A stretch of DNA of 64,000 nucleotides. It comes from Cristatella mucedo (taxonomy: Eukaryota; Bryozoa; Phylactolaemata; Cristatellidae). The stretch is from contig WPIO01000042.1 of assembly GCA_009760855.2 (NCBI GenBank), positions 1,832,001 to 1,896,000 on the forward strand, given 5' to 3'. This document shows, in pieces, positions 33,004 to 44,189 of this stretch. Every line of letters starts with the position of its first letter. Positions within the stretch are counted from its first letter, which is position 1. A program made the translations under genes and the position numbers. Under the pieces are notes generated by a model. That model searched no databases, was not told where the DNA came from, and was given only the letters and a program-made list of their open reading frames with translations.

Positions 33004-34948
33004 GCGTAGCAAGAGTTGGGCCGGGGGCAGGTGTGTCCCCAGGCGCCGAGGGATAGGGGCCTAAAAGCATACATGAATTGTGCATATTTTTTAATTCATT
33101 TTTTACGTGAATACAGGTTTTGTTTTCAAGCAAGTCCTTTCGCGAATGGACTTGACTGTTCCTGACTGAGGTAGTAAAGCATGTCTAGAGACTTAGATCA
33201 AGCTGCAGGTTGCCGATCTCGATGCGCACACACGCGACGACACGGAAACAAGCGCTCGCAGCAGCCAAACTAGCGCGAACTGCCGGTCACCCCATCCCTC
33301 GGTCCGCGTCCCAACTCCGCGCCCTCACCGTCCGCCCCGCCCCATCCTGCCTGCCTGCCACAGGTGGGCTGCACGGCGCCAAGAGCGAGCCGTGGCTGCT
33401 ACGTCAAGGGTCAGCGTCAAGGGCCAGCCAGCGAGCCGTGGCTGAGCACCGACCGACTAGTAGAGAGCACAAACTAGGCTTGCTTGACGGGCCGTGCTAC
33501 GACAACGCAGCAGTCGTCGCTGGTGACTTTTCAGATGTCCAAAATAGAATAGTGTCCAGAAATGAGAAGGCGAATTTTGTCGACTGTGATAAACGCAGCT
33601 TAAATCTGACAGGAATTCGTGCTGCAAGTCAATATTACGTTGCCACGCCTTTTTTTGGAACAATAGAGCACCCGATTACTTTTTTCAAAATCAACCTTGA
33701 GGTGAGGAGAGCAGAGGAAACTCTTAGCCATCACAGTCAAACGTGACCCTACAACAAGGTGGAGTGCAAGAGTGGATTAAGCCGTGTAAGCTATCAATGA
33801 TGGACTGAACAGCATTGCAGGTCTTTTGAAGCAACTGATCGAGGTCACAAGTGAAACACTTAAAATAAGAAGTGGAGCTGGCAGCAGTCTCCCGCATTGC
33901 ATATTGAGCTATACATTTTGGCTGCTGTTATCATTTCGGTACAGCATCTTAAGGAAGACTCACTCAGCGGTCAGACAAGACTGCAGGATCGGAGGATGAA
34001 CTTCAAAGACGCCTCTTGTGACCTCCACTCTTATGAAATGAAGTTGTCAAGACTTGGAGAAGACCTGTGCCAAGAATCACAGCTTGATGCTAAAAGGCAA
34101 TGTGAATTGTGGGCAGTTGCAGTTGAACGAAGAATCTGTCGACGGAGATAGATGCCTGGAGAACTTTCTCAAGATGCTGATGCTGGGCCGAGGGGGATAT
34201 CTCAAGAATGATGAAGGACAGCACCGACTATCTCTGGCAAGAAATTACAACTAGGTTTCCCGGCTCATAGATCTTGATGCCAAATTTACATTTAGTTTCT
34301 TGCTGGAAGTTGAGAGAAATTTTTGTCGACACTTGACCAGACCAAACTCCACCAGCAGTATATGAATCTTGGAGGCTACTATTGTTCAGACTTTGATGGA
34401 ACAGAGTTGTACAATGAAACTTGTGACAAAAAAATGCTCCTTGCCACGCGGCATGACTCGGCACTAAAGACGCCGCTGGAACTCATATATCTTTCATTGT
34501 CAGCTACGGAGAAGATGTTTTCCAATTTGAGAGCTGCCTTGCAAGTATTCTCTACCTTATCAGCTGTTTCAGCTGCTAGCTGTGAACGTTTCTTTAGCAA
34601 GCTGAAGAAAACTCTGTCTTACCTGAAAGCATCGACGGGGTAACGTCGACTCTCCGATTTGGCCTTGTCAAGCATAGAGAGGGGGAAAACACTGGAAAAT
34701 ATTGACTTTCAAACTGTAATAGATTAGTTTGCCACGTTCAAGGCTAGAGAAATTCTTCTGCGTCAAAGCCGTGATGGCTACCCTGTACCTTTACTATAGT
34801 TAATAAAACTTTTTTGACTCGATATGCCTGCTAGCGTGTGGTTTTTTGCATTTCTGCTGCGGTGGAGCTAGGTTTCAGCAATTTTTGATAATGGGAGAGG
34901 GCGCCATTTAGAGCTTTTCCCCCGGCGCCGAAAGTTCACCTACGCCTC
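33001..34948 (+). mobile_element. hAT DNA transposon (ZMYM-type), decayed
   Basis: GAGGCGTAG at 33001-33009 is matched in reverse complement at 34940-34948, with GGCGCC and GGGGG sequences inside both ends. Between them lies a broken hAT transposase. The 8-bp flanks (ATATATAT and CGATATGC) do not match well, so the target-site duplication is lost or the ends are slightly misplaced. Confidence 0.7.
33470..34750 (+). pseudogene. hAT transposase pseudogene
   Basis: At 33490-33640 the frame reads C-Y-D-N-A-A-V-V-A-G and later N-F-V-D-C-D-K-R-S-L-N-L, the region of ZMYM1-like hAT proteins that normally reads G-Q-x-Y-D-G-A-A...H-C-x-A-H-x-L-N-L. At 34550-34640 it reads A-A-S-C-E-R-F-F-S-K-L-K, the hAT dimerisation motif, followed after a frameshift by R-L-S-D-L-A-L-S-S-I-E-R and a stop inside I-D-*-F-A. 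Several breaks and lost His residues show it is dead. Confidence 0.78.
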
Positions 34949-34956
34949 CGATATGC

Positions 34957-35312
34957 AGTATATACAGGTATGTGTGTGCGTGTGTAAGTGTGTGTGTTTG
35001 TGTGTGCGTTAGGGCGCGCGCATGTGTATGTGTGCGTAAACTGACGTCTCTACTGTGCCTAACGGTGACGCCGGCAAAATCCTAAGCTTCGCTGTGCTGA
35101 CCGTGGATGCGAATTTCTTTATGCAAAAATGGTAGCTTTCTTTAATTTATGTAAGGCTTAAATAAATATGAACACACAATTAGTAGTCATGGACTAAAAT
35201 AAATTGAAATTCCTAAACAAGTGATTATTTCTTTCTTTCCACAGCAGAGTGAGAATGCACCAGTGTCTCCATAGCAGCAGCTGTAGGGTTGCCGGTGTTG
35301 AAGTGGTATTCT
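34957..35312. other. No feature recognised; short (TG)n
   Basis: GTGTGTGCGTGTG-type sequence lies at 34974-35035. No gene is seen. Confidence 0.4.
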
Positions 35313-35316
35313 AAAA

Positions 35317-35656
35317 CAAAGTACATTACGAGCATATATCATCGATACATTTATTATATATTAGCCATTATAATTTACGTATATACATTTACATACTACA
35401 TAAATAGGCTGTTGCATAGACATATATAACGTCACGCAAATGTATATTTTAGTCACATTCCTAATTTGTGTATTTGGAAGATCGGTGACCTACTCGATGA
35501 CAAGTTCGCTCTGCGTCCAAAGAGCATTGGAATTAATCGCTCGCTACTCTGCGCGGGTTCTGACGTAGCCAACGATTCAGAGTACGAGCAGAGGGTTGCC
35601 GATCCGAGAACGGGAGGTAGGAAAGACCCGAGGTAAAGTTGGATGCCGCGAGCAGA
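35317..35656. repeat. Repeat Y, copy 2
   Basis: It closely matches 28449-28753, including ATCGATACATTTATTATATA and the CTGCGTCCAAAGAGC block, with an extra insert near 35560-35590. It lies about 460 bp upstream of gene 3, whereas copy 1 lies just downstream of gene 2. Confidence 0.75.
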
Positions 35657-36113
35657 CAGAATTGATGGATTTCGTGGCTGTAGGAGCTCTCCAAGAAAGG
35701 CAGAGAAGCAGAGGCGCACTCTAACTGTTATCGCGAGATGAAAGTTCCGGCAAGGTAAAACAAGTTGTGGCTGTTGAGTTCGTTCCAAAGAGGCGCCATA
35801 CCTCCATTCCGGCAAAGACTGACTAGCCGCGCAAAGACTGTCTTTTCGCGGCTAGTTAAGCTATAAGCTATCAGCTCCCGCTCATTCGCCTACTCGTTCC
35901 ATTGGCCCGCTTCTGCAGTGGCGCGGTAAAATCCCACTCGCGTTCGTTGCTAGGAGACCGAGCGACGCTGAGCTACCGACACGCCGCCGCCCACGTCACT
36001 CCGCACGGCCCATAATTCCGCGCTCGTTTGTCCGAAGGCGGCGGCGGCGGCGGCTTCGCTCGAGCTGCGGCCGACAGTTTTTCTTTGAACTCTCCAAAGT
36101 TTGCCGCCGCGAC
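35657..36113. promoter_or_regulatory. Upstream region of gene 3
   Basis: GC content rises toward the ATG. I see a reversed CCAAT (ATTGG near 35900), TATAAG at 35866, about 250 bp from the ATG, and a (GGC)n run near 36040. The genes 1/2 motif pair is not found. The promoter position is uncertain. Confidence 0.3.
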
Positions 36114-37173
36114 ATGGCGACCGATGACGAAGGAGCAAGAGGAAGCGGCTGCGGCGGCGAGACGGCGGCGGCCGCTCACGTCGTCAGAGGCGCTGCCGGT
36201 GGCTCGGCGGCGGCGGTGAACAGACTTTCGAACGCGTCGGCGGCGGTGGAAGCAGAAGCAGCCGAACTTTGCGACGACGGCGCCGGCGCGCAGGCCGATC
36301 CGAGCGCCGCTTACCAGTGGGCGGAGAGGATGGTGCTGCTGGCGTGGCAGCAACGAGTCTCAGAGCTGAGCGGGAGCGCCGCCGGCGCTTTTCAAGCGCT
36401 GCATCCGGGCTACGTCGACGCCAAGCAGTCGTGCAGGAACGTGTTCACCAAGCTGAATTGCATCGGGCTTCGGAAAGTGCGCGCCAACATCAGCCAGGAG
36501 GTGCTCCGCCGCTACATCGACAGCGGCGCGGCGCCGCGAGGCCTTCGCGTGTGGATCGAGCCGCGCGCGTTCACCGTGAGCGACGCGTTCGAGCGCGCGT
36601 ACAAGGCGCTGATGCAGGACGCCTCGACGCGTCTGATGCGCGTCGTCGCGGCGCAGCACGCCAAGGACGAGCGGCTTCTCAACCTCAAGATTGCCGACCT
36701 CAAGTGCGTGCTGGCGCGCTACTTTGCCGACGCGATGCTACGGCGCGTCCTCAACGAGGAGGTGTACGGCGACGCCGGGTCGTACTGCGCCCGCAAGGAG
36801 AGGCTGCGCGAAGACAAGCTGCAGCGCGACGTCGTCGAGTGCGGCGCGTTCCTCACGCGGCACACGATGACGCCGCGCACGGCGGCGGAGGAGCGACAGG
36901 CGGCGGCGGCCGCCGCTGCCGAGCGGCCGAACGATCGGACGTCGGCGGACGGGGGGCGAGGACGGGCCGGCGAGCTCGGCGGCGGCAGCGGCGTCCCTAC
37001 CGACGACGACGACGACGACGACGACGACGATCGCGACGGCGGCGCGGCAGCGACGGCTGCCAGTGGAGATCGCGACAGGGGCGGCCAAGGCCGCCGCGGC
37101 GGCGGCAGTCGAATCTCCGACCGGAATGAGCGATCGCGGCCGAACCGTCGAGAAGTCTACGACGAAAAGCAGC

Positions 37174-37220
<47 letters not shown>

Positions 37221-37406
37221 AACGGCCAGTTTTGGCCCGGCCGGTACATCGGCTCCGGCTGGTCTAGAGGCAGCGGTCGAAGTCAGAGCCGTGGCCAGAC
37301 ACGACGCAGCCAGAGCCGCGGCCGAGGCCGCGGCTCTGGCCGAGGCCGCGGTTTTGGCCGAGGACGTGGTCGCGGCGTCGAGCGCAGTCGCGATCGCTCG
37401 TACTAG
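36114..37406 (+). CDS. PRGLR family gene 3, intronless, Asp/Gln tracts and RG tail
   Basis: The 430-residue product is the longest member. The Ala-rich N-terminus (1-70) is followed by a helical segment with a Trp at 69 and 77. The core runs about 130-245: V-L-R-R-Y-I, P-R-G-L-R-V at 141-146, D-A-S-T-R-L-M at 169-175, a charged helical stretch containing H and Cys residues, then K-L-Q-R-D-V-V-E-C at 235-243. Here Cys replaces the Tyr of genes 1, 2 and 4. The tail has an Asp run (about 296-305), a long Gln run (about 353-368) and an RG/RS-rich end (385-430) typical of RNA-binding proteins. The ATG has G at -3 and +4. No AATAAA is seen within several hundred bp. Function is unknown. Confidence 0.72.
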
Positions 37407-38130
37407 TCGACCGATCGCCGGCTGCCGCCGCCATTGAGGCCGCCGTCGCCGCTGCGAGGCGGGATGACTTGAGGTCGCTGAGGCGAGCTGCAGGGAGGCT
37501 CTACCCCCTCCACCCGTACGCCACCCGCTCGAAGCGTGGCCGCTGGCGAGAGACGGCGGCGCGCGTAGGCGAGGCAAGCAGCGCTCGTTTGACTTACAAG
37601 GTCAACCAGGGTCGAGTGTGCCTGGCCAGTCGCGCTCTCCTTCGCCGATACGGGCGGCTTATCTTTAATAGACGCGTCGATTGGCAGCCTGAGTCCGGCG
37701 CAGCTCCTCTCCCTTCGGTACGCGCGAGGCGAGCGGCCCGGTAGGTGGCGTCTCGACAGGCGAGGCTATCTCGCCGGAGGATTGCGACTGCGCTCGCCGA
37801 CGCTTTTGGACGAGTTCGGTCCGCTAAGCGCACGGCGCGCCCTGGCCGTTGGTCAGCTGCTGCTGCTGCTGCTGCCGCTGCTGCCGCAGACGCTAAATGA
37901 GCGAGAGCGAAGCGTAGGCTTCGAAAGCATGAAGGAAATAATCAGGACAGACTGCCCAGCAACGAGAAGCGAGCGAGCGAGCGCCGCCACGGGATCGTAG
38001 CAATCCATCGTAGGAAAGAGGCCTAATGCAGGCTCGATGGATAGCAGCAATCGCAGCGCGCGGATTCACGATCCAAAAACGGTGCGGTCGACGCGTCAAT
38101 AGCTTCCTTGAAAACTTCCAGACTAGCGAG
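37407..38130. other. Region downstream of gene 3, nothing recognised
   Basis: GC-rich sequence with composition-driven frames. No poly(A) signal of the AATAAA type was found. Confidence 0.4.
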
Positions 38131-38149
38131 ATCCTTACCTTCCAGTAAG

Positions 38150-38290
38150 TTTAACTAGGAAGGCGCGCTGGTTACCGAATGCTTACCGAAAGCCGCCTAG
38201 GCTGTGAGTGTGCCATGCAAAACTCTCCTGCGTAACACTCGCATAGTCTTTACGGCTCTGTGTAGTTACAGACGGAGATGCATACATTAC
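38150..38290 (+). mobile_element. LINE B 3' tail
   Basis: ACCGAAAGCCGCCTAGGCTG, CAAAACTCTCCTGCGTAACA and GTTACAGACGGAGATG with an ACATTACA end are the LINE B tail in sense. Confidence 0.8.
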
Positions 38291-40685
38291 ACAGCTACGG
38301 CCTTTCTCGCCGCGACCGTGAGCGTCCGACTACGCCGGCTGCGAGTGTTTGCAAGAAGAGCGAATACCTGCAAGCAGCAGGCTAACCAAAGGCGTCTGCT
38401 AACTTGGTGCACTTATCTCAGCGTCTTCTCCGATATTGCATAGCCGAAACTGCCGAGGCTGCACAGAGACTTCGATGCGGTCTCACGGCCGCAAGGTCAA
38501 GGTTTTTAGCCTAGCCGAAGATGACTGAGGAGCGATACAGCTAGATCCTGGCGGATGCTTCTGGGGACATGCTGGCACTGGTAAATATAAAACGGGCTTG
38601 ACTGAGGACTTGCTGTAGGACTTGCTGTAGGACTCAAACACGCTACGTAGGCACGTAAAGCGAAAGCGCCTATTCCGCCATTGCTAGTGTATAGTCGTCG
38701 GGCGCTTGCGACCGTAGGCTCCGCTTGCATTTGGCGCATCAGCGCTGGGACTGCAGCGCTGACCTGCTGACGCGGCTGCAGCGAACTCCAGTGCGCTGCA
38801 GCCCGCCACGAAAGGTGGCACGTTCGCTTGACCGTGGGCTACCGGAGGCCGCGCGCCTCCACCTGTCGGCTCTTTGCGTGGCCCGCAAGATGGCGGTTAC
38901 GCGCAGGTAGGATATCTGACTGCCTACGGCGGACGTGCGATGCATTTAAAACGACCGCGTCGCGCGGCACGTGACGGGAGCCTATGCGGAGCTGTGGGCC
39001 GGCTGCGCGTGACCCCGCGATCTGCTGCGCATCTGCGAAAATGGAAGCGCTGCCGGACGTACGCCGTCGCTCGCGCTCCCACCTCGCGCTCCGCGGTCCC
39101 AGTCGGATCGACGGCATTGTAGCGACCGGATGTTTAGATGCAAACGAAGACGCTGCCGCAGGATCGCTGCGATGCCGCCCATCCGTTTCTATTATCAAGC
39201 TTCGCTGAGCGTGCTAAATGAATTTAGCACGTGCTGCCTCTAAGAATGAACAATTTAACAACAGCGAGGGATACATTAATTCGGATTTTTGTACATAACG
39301 GTTTGCTATTTGCTTTTATTGCCTAGTGACTATTTTGGCATGTTCTGGGGCGATGGTGTCTGGACTATGAGTAATGCAGCCGCTGCCTACTCTCATTGCA
39401 TTCCGGATGAGGATATCTGTGCTTAATAAATGACTTTTAATGCTTTAATCCGTCTAAAAGTCACAGAGCATGCCATGCTTTAAAATGGCTTAGACGAGAA
39501 GGACTGTTTGTCTATTTCTTGAGGTCTGCGTTTCCATTTTGTCCCTTCGTTTTTGCGTATTCAAGAAAGCTAATTACTATGCACTGTGTAGTTTCACAGT
39601 GGCGTCTTCTTCGAAAATTTCACTAGTCTTGAAATTTGCAAAGTTCAACGCTTCGATCTTCGCCCGCATGCAGGTCAACATACTTTGGACTACTGCAAAG
39701 AGTTTCCTACTGATGTATCAGCTGAATCAGATTGCCTTTCAACGGAAATGGATTAGACCTCCTTTAGAAGAAATGTGCTCGTGTGTGTGCACGCTCAAAG
39801 GTACGGTGGATGTTTCCATGCACACCGCACAGAATTGAGTTCTATCGGGTTCTAGCTGCTACATTACACGACTTTCTGTCTGAGCTTCACTGGCTTCCAT
39901 CAATGTTTAGCATTGCAGACGTCGATCCGAGTCGTATTCGAATGACCTGACATGTGTTCATTTCCAAGCTAAAAGCCTATTTCATTTAAAATGTAATAAC
40001 AAATAAAAAATGAGTTATTTGCCAAAATGTTCATGCGCCGAAGTGCATGAGCTACCACACTATCGCACTGCACACGACAGTATATGTTTGTGCATATGTG
40101 TATATACGGCGCTAGCCATATCTGTTTGCAATAATAATACGTTTAAATACTAAATAAAATCATAATAAGTTTAAAATATGTACCGCGTATGAGTTGTTCC
40201 AAGGTATTGAAGCTGTGATATTCTGACCATTGGCAGTAGTTTCAATACGATTAAATCCGTTCATCCAGCAGATCACTTCAGCTAGAACGCTGAGGCTGGT
40301 AAATGCACAGGTTTGGTTGAGCTGCCTCGTCGCCGGAAGCCACAGCTCACTCAGCTCAGCGTCGTCGGCCGTTGCTAAGCCGCGGCTCACGACAGGCGTG
40401 AAAATAAGTGCCTCCATTTTCATTCCGAACTATGCCGCGGAATAAAGCACTCTATTAATTAATAACTTTGCTTCGCTGTAAATACGCAGTACGCTATGGC
40501 CGCTTAAAGGGCTGCATTTTTAATCCATTGACTACGCTGTGCAGCTGCTGCGAAACATCGCGGCCTGGACTAACTGGATTCCTGCGTCGCATTTGAGGCA
40601 CCGTCGTGTGAAGGCTTGTGCGTGTATCTCTGCCTGTAATTCTAAAGCCACAGCGACCAAGCGGGCGCCACGCGAGAGAGTTTTC
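38291..40685. other. Long stretch without recognised features
   Basis: Several short frames (38839-39198, 39539-39838, 40160-40423) have no domain, no repeat match elsewhere in the window, and no consistent coding signal. 39225-40200 is AT-rich. Confidence 0.4.
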
Positions 40686-40689
40686 CATG

Positions 40690-40835
40690 CCGCTTTAGGC
40701 TCAAAGCCTAAGCAGCATTCGGCGTACGCATACGGCAGCCAGTAAGAGCTCACCTCGCGCCACACGGAGAAAGTGCGAAGCGTAGTAGCTGAGGCAGGCA
40801 TGCGGGCAGCAGATGAAGTGAGTAGAGCCATGGTA
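40690..40835 (-). mobile_element. LINE B fragment, degenerate
   Basis: On the minus strand the frame reads T-L-R-T-F-S-V-W-R-E-V, S-Y-W-L-P-Y-A-Y and G-F, aligning with the LINE B coding end N-F-S-L-L-R-E-T-K-S-V-G-Y-R-M-R. It is strongly diverged. Confidence 0.5.
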
Positions 40836-42465
40836 ACGGCGCTCGGCAATCAGCTGGACAGGATGCGCCGCAGACGATGGCGGCAGCGGCGGCGCGGAGA
40901 GAAGATCCTTCCGCTCACGGATCTATCTGGGCTCCAAGGCCCTCAAATTGAAGTGTGCCCCGCGTAGCTTAGCAACGGTAAGTTAGGATCATGTACGCAA
41001 GAAAATGCGTAGAGAAAGAGGACTGCTAGACGTAAAAATTGTTACTCTTACTTTCTGAAGTCCGTAACTAGTACTGTGTGCGCCTGCTGCTTCTGCTCTT
41101 GTAATTAGTGCAGTGTAATGTATGGCCGACGTGCAGCAGGTGGTCGGGCCGTTAACTCGGCGCAGCGTCCGGCGATTGATGTTGGAGATGTCGCCCGCCG
41201 CCGCAGCTGCGTCCTTCCATCTGCGGCGAGCGCCTACCGTACAGCGAGCGAGCCTATACGTAGCGAGCGAGCGCCTACCGTACAGCGAGCGAGCGCCTAC
41301 CGTATACCGCCTACCGTACAGCGAGCGAGCGCCTACCGTATAGCGAGCGAGCGCCTACCGTACAGCGAGCGAGCCTATACGTACGTCCGAGGATTGTTTT
41401 CCGCTCGCATCCGCTCGCTGAGCCTTACGCATCGCCTCGGCGAGACTTCCAAGATCTGCCGCGTCCGGAGCCACAGCAAAGCAACAACGGGTAGCATAGA
41501 ATGGCTGGCTCGTGCCCAAAAGAGTATCAGACCTTCTTGGGCCGGAATGGGACGCCCATACTAAGACGTGAAATGTTTAGCGGCTGAGAGCACTTTATAT
41601 ACGGTGGCTTCTGACGCAATAGCAGACTTTGGCACGGCTAAATACGGCGGTGCCTTTAGGCAGCCTGTGCCAGAGGTGTCTACGCATTAATGCAATACAC
41701 TGTCGGGAGTGCCCAACCTACCGATATAAAGCGTGACGACAACACAAGCTTCGCAATGAGTTAATTCTGATGCTCTCATGGTTACCGGATGAGGAGGCCA
41801 AGCGTGAGGCCGAGAGGTTCCGACTGAATCAGGAGCGGCTCAAAAGAGCTGAGATGGCGGCCGCCAGAGCGGCGTCTTGACAACAGAGAGCTATCGCGGC
41901 CGCCGACGGCGCTCTGGAATCGCGCTCGCAGCCGCTGCTTTCTCGCCGCCGCCGCCGCCGTAGCCGCCGCCGCAGCAGCAGTTGACTCGCTGCTCCCTCG
42001 GCCGTGCTCGCGCCTTTCTCGTTCCACCTCAGTCACCGGCTTCTCAGTCTCGCATTGACCGGGCCACCCAGCGCTCTCGCGCCCAAGGCCGAGCGCCTAT
42101 CGCGGCGCTAACTCGACGCTCAGCCTCGCGCCGCCGCCGCCGCTCGCAGCGCCCGCGCGCGCAAGCACAAGACTCGACCGGCTCGAGGCGCCCGCGAGCC
42201 GTCGGCGGCGGCGGCGGCGGCGGCGGCAGTGTATTTCGTCGCTACAGCGAGCGTGACGGCAACCGTGTCGTCGCGCTTCCGGCGCTCGCACTTTGCGCGT
42301 CCTCTCCGCCGTCGCCGCCGCGTCGCTCCGCTGCCAGCGGCATTTCGAAGGATCCGCCGCCGCCGCCGCCGCCGCGGATGTGTCGAGCCTCGTCTCAAGG
42401 GGCGCGCGCGCGCCAGCCGAGCCGGCGCTTCCCCCCCCGCTCGCCCCCCGCTCGCCGCTCGCCGG
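40836..42465. other. No gene recognised; tandem repeat at 41225-41380
   Basis: A unit of about 22 bp containing GCGCCTACCGTACAGCGAGC is repeated roughly six times with deletions at 41225-41380. The region becomes GC-rich from 41800. A 467-codon plus-strand frame from 41982 is a composition shadow of gene 4. Confidence 0.55.
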
Positions 42466-43374
42466 CTACGGCATCGCGTGGCCGCCGACGGGCGTCGCCT
42501 GGTCAGGCTGCGAGTGCGCCGTTTCGGCCGAGGAGGCTGAGGAAGCGACCGCCATCACGCGGCTGTCGGCCGGCTCGAGCTCGGTGCGGCTATACTCGTC
42601 GCCGGCCTGCTGGAACTTGCGATCGTAGTAGGCGCGCAGGTCGGCGCTGCGAGCCTTCGCCTCTTCGCCGAGCTGCTCGATCAGCTTGGCAGCGGTGTCC
42701 GACGGCGGCGGCGGCGGCGGCGGGACGACGCCGCCGCCGTCGGACGCCGAAGACGACCGAGCCGCCCGAGCGAGGTCGAGGTGCAGTGTGCGCTCCGACT
42801 CGGCGACGAGGCCGTCGAGCTGAATCAGCTGCGCATCGATGGTCGTCACGAGCAGCGCGATCAGCTTGCTCGACGCTTCGTGCAGCACTCCCTTCCATTC
42901 GGCCGCGTTCGGCACCGGCACGCCGTGGCTGGGCAGCGGCCGCGGGCGCAGGCCGCGAGGCACCACGTGACCGTCCAGGCAGCGGCGCAGAAACGCACTC
43001 TGCTCGCTCAGCTTGGCCCTGTGCTCCACCAGCAGGCGCAGCTTGCCCATGTTCCTCATGGCCGCCGGCGGCAGATCGCACTGACCGTACATCAGCTTCC
43101 ATTCGTCCTTGGCCGCGTGCGGCTGCCGCCTCTGCGCCGCCGCCGCGGCTTTCACCGCCGCCGCAGCAGCAGCCGCCTCCGCCGCAGCAGCCGCCGCCTC
43201 CGCCGCAGCAGCCGCCGCCTCCGCCGCAGCAGCCGCCGCCTCCGCCGCAGCAGCCGCCGCCGGGCTGTCGTTCCGCGGCTGCTCGTCCGTGGCATTCGTC
43301 GCGGCCTCGCCGCCGCTGCCACTGCCGGCGCCACCACCGCCACTCAATTTCTTTTCGTCTGCTAAAGGCGCCAT
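42466..43374 (-). CDS. PRGLR family gene 4, intronless, poly-Ala N-terminus
   Basis: The minus-strand product has 302 residues if the ATG at 43374 is used. I chose it for its A at -3 and G at +4; the frame stays open further upstream without a better start. An Ala-rich segment of E-A-A-A-A-A-A heptads lies at about 37-75. The core runs about 128-261: F-L-R-R-C-L, P-R-G-L-R at 139-143, E-W at 159-160, E-A-S-S-K-L-I at 166-172, a longer middle with a poly-Pro insert, then Y-Y-D-R-K-F-Q-Q-A-G-D-E-Y ending at 261. It lacks the Arg-rich tail of the other three and is on the opposite strand. No poly(A) signal was found. Function is unknown. Confidence 0.7.
   Translation of the reverse strand: MAPLADEKKLSGGGGAGSGSGGEAATNATDEQPRNDSPAAAAAAEAAAAAAEAAAAAAEAAAAAAEAAAAAAAVKAAAAAQRRQPHAAKDEWKLMYGQCDLPPAAMRNMGKLRLLVEHRAKLSEQSAFLRRCLDGHVVPRGLRPRPLPSHGVPVPNAAEWKGVLHEASSKLIALLVTTIDAQLIQLDGLVAESERTLHLDLARAARSSSASDGGGVVPPPPPPPSDTAAKLIEQLGEEAKARSADLRAYYDRKFQQAGDEYSRTELEPADSRVMAVASSASSAETAHSQPDQATPVGGHAMP
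43145..43262 (-). repeat. 21-bp coding repeat in gene 4
   Basis: GCCGCCTCCGCCGCAGCAGC-type units of 21 bp recur about five times and encode an Ala-rich heptad with one Glu. Frame is kept. Confidence 0.9.
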
Positions 43375-44185
43375 CCTGCTGCTGAGCCGGCGTACCCAGC
43401 CGAGGAGGCTTTGCGAAATGAAAAATGGAATTTCGGGCCGACGCTCGATTGTCGGCGGCGGGCCGTCGCGCGCAGATCGATGCGCGCTCGCCAGCCAAAC
43501 TGCGCGCGCATCGCGAGCGCGCCGAAGGCGGCCGGCTGCGGCTGCGGCGGCGGGGAATCTGTGGCGACCGAGACGTGACGAGCAGAGGACGACGAGTGCA
43601 GAAGATGGTGACCAAACCGTTCGCGAGCTGCCATCCTCCAAATTGCCTCTTGCTTCTCCTCAGAAGGAAGACGCGATGCGTCGCCAGCCGACGCGAATCG
43701 ACTAATGGCGATTTTCCACGCCGCGCGGGAATATTCTTGCGAACGAGCGGGCAAAGCGTGTGCCTACCGGACGCCTAGGCGGCCCTCAAAGGCATTACAT
43801 TGAAACATGTTCCGACCGCACGAGAGGGAACTGACTAGAACTACGAAGCCTGAACGGTTTCCTCTTCTAAAATGAGTGGCGTACTGAGGCGGTGGTTGGC
43901 ACGGCAGTGGCGGTCTCGGCGGCTGAGGGGCGGCGTCGGCGAGCTATACAGTTCGGTCCCGCGGGAGTTCGGTCACGCTCGAAGCCGCCAGGCACGTGTT
44001 CGTAGCTGTCAAAGCGGGCGTGCGCTACGGCGTGCCGCGAGTTCCGGCGAATGAGTGCGAAGCCTCAGAGTTCTACTGAGTATAACTCGATCTCAATATA
44101 TTGCGTGACGCCCTAATACGCACTAATTAAAGCACGAATACGAGCAAGGGTGGATTTAGGCTGAGGAGGCGCGGGGTGCGGATAT
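43375..44185. other. Upstream of gene 4; nothing certain
   Basis: On the minus strand GACAATCGAGCGTCG near 43450 resembles the ACAATCGGAGAGCGTC part of the gene 1 upstream motif. No TATA box is evident. Frames here are composition-driven. Confidence 0.35.
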
Positions 44186-44189
44186 TTCC

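Noticed and set aside
41982-43385. 467-codon plus-strand open frame opposite gene 4
   Set aside because: Its product is Arg/Pro/Ala low complexity with no motif, while the minus strand carries the conserved PRGLR core. It is a GC-driven shadow.
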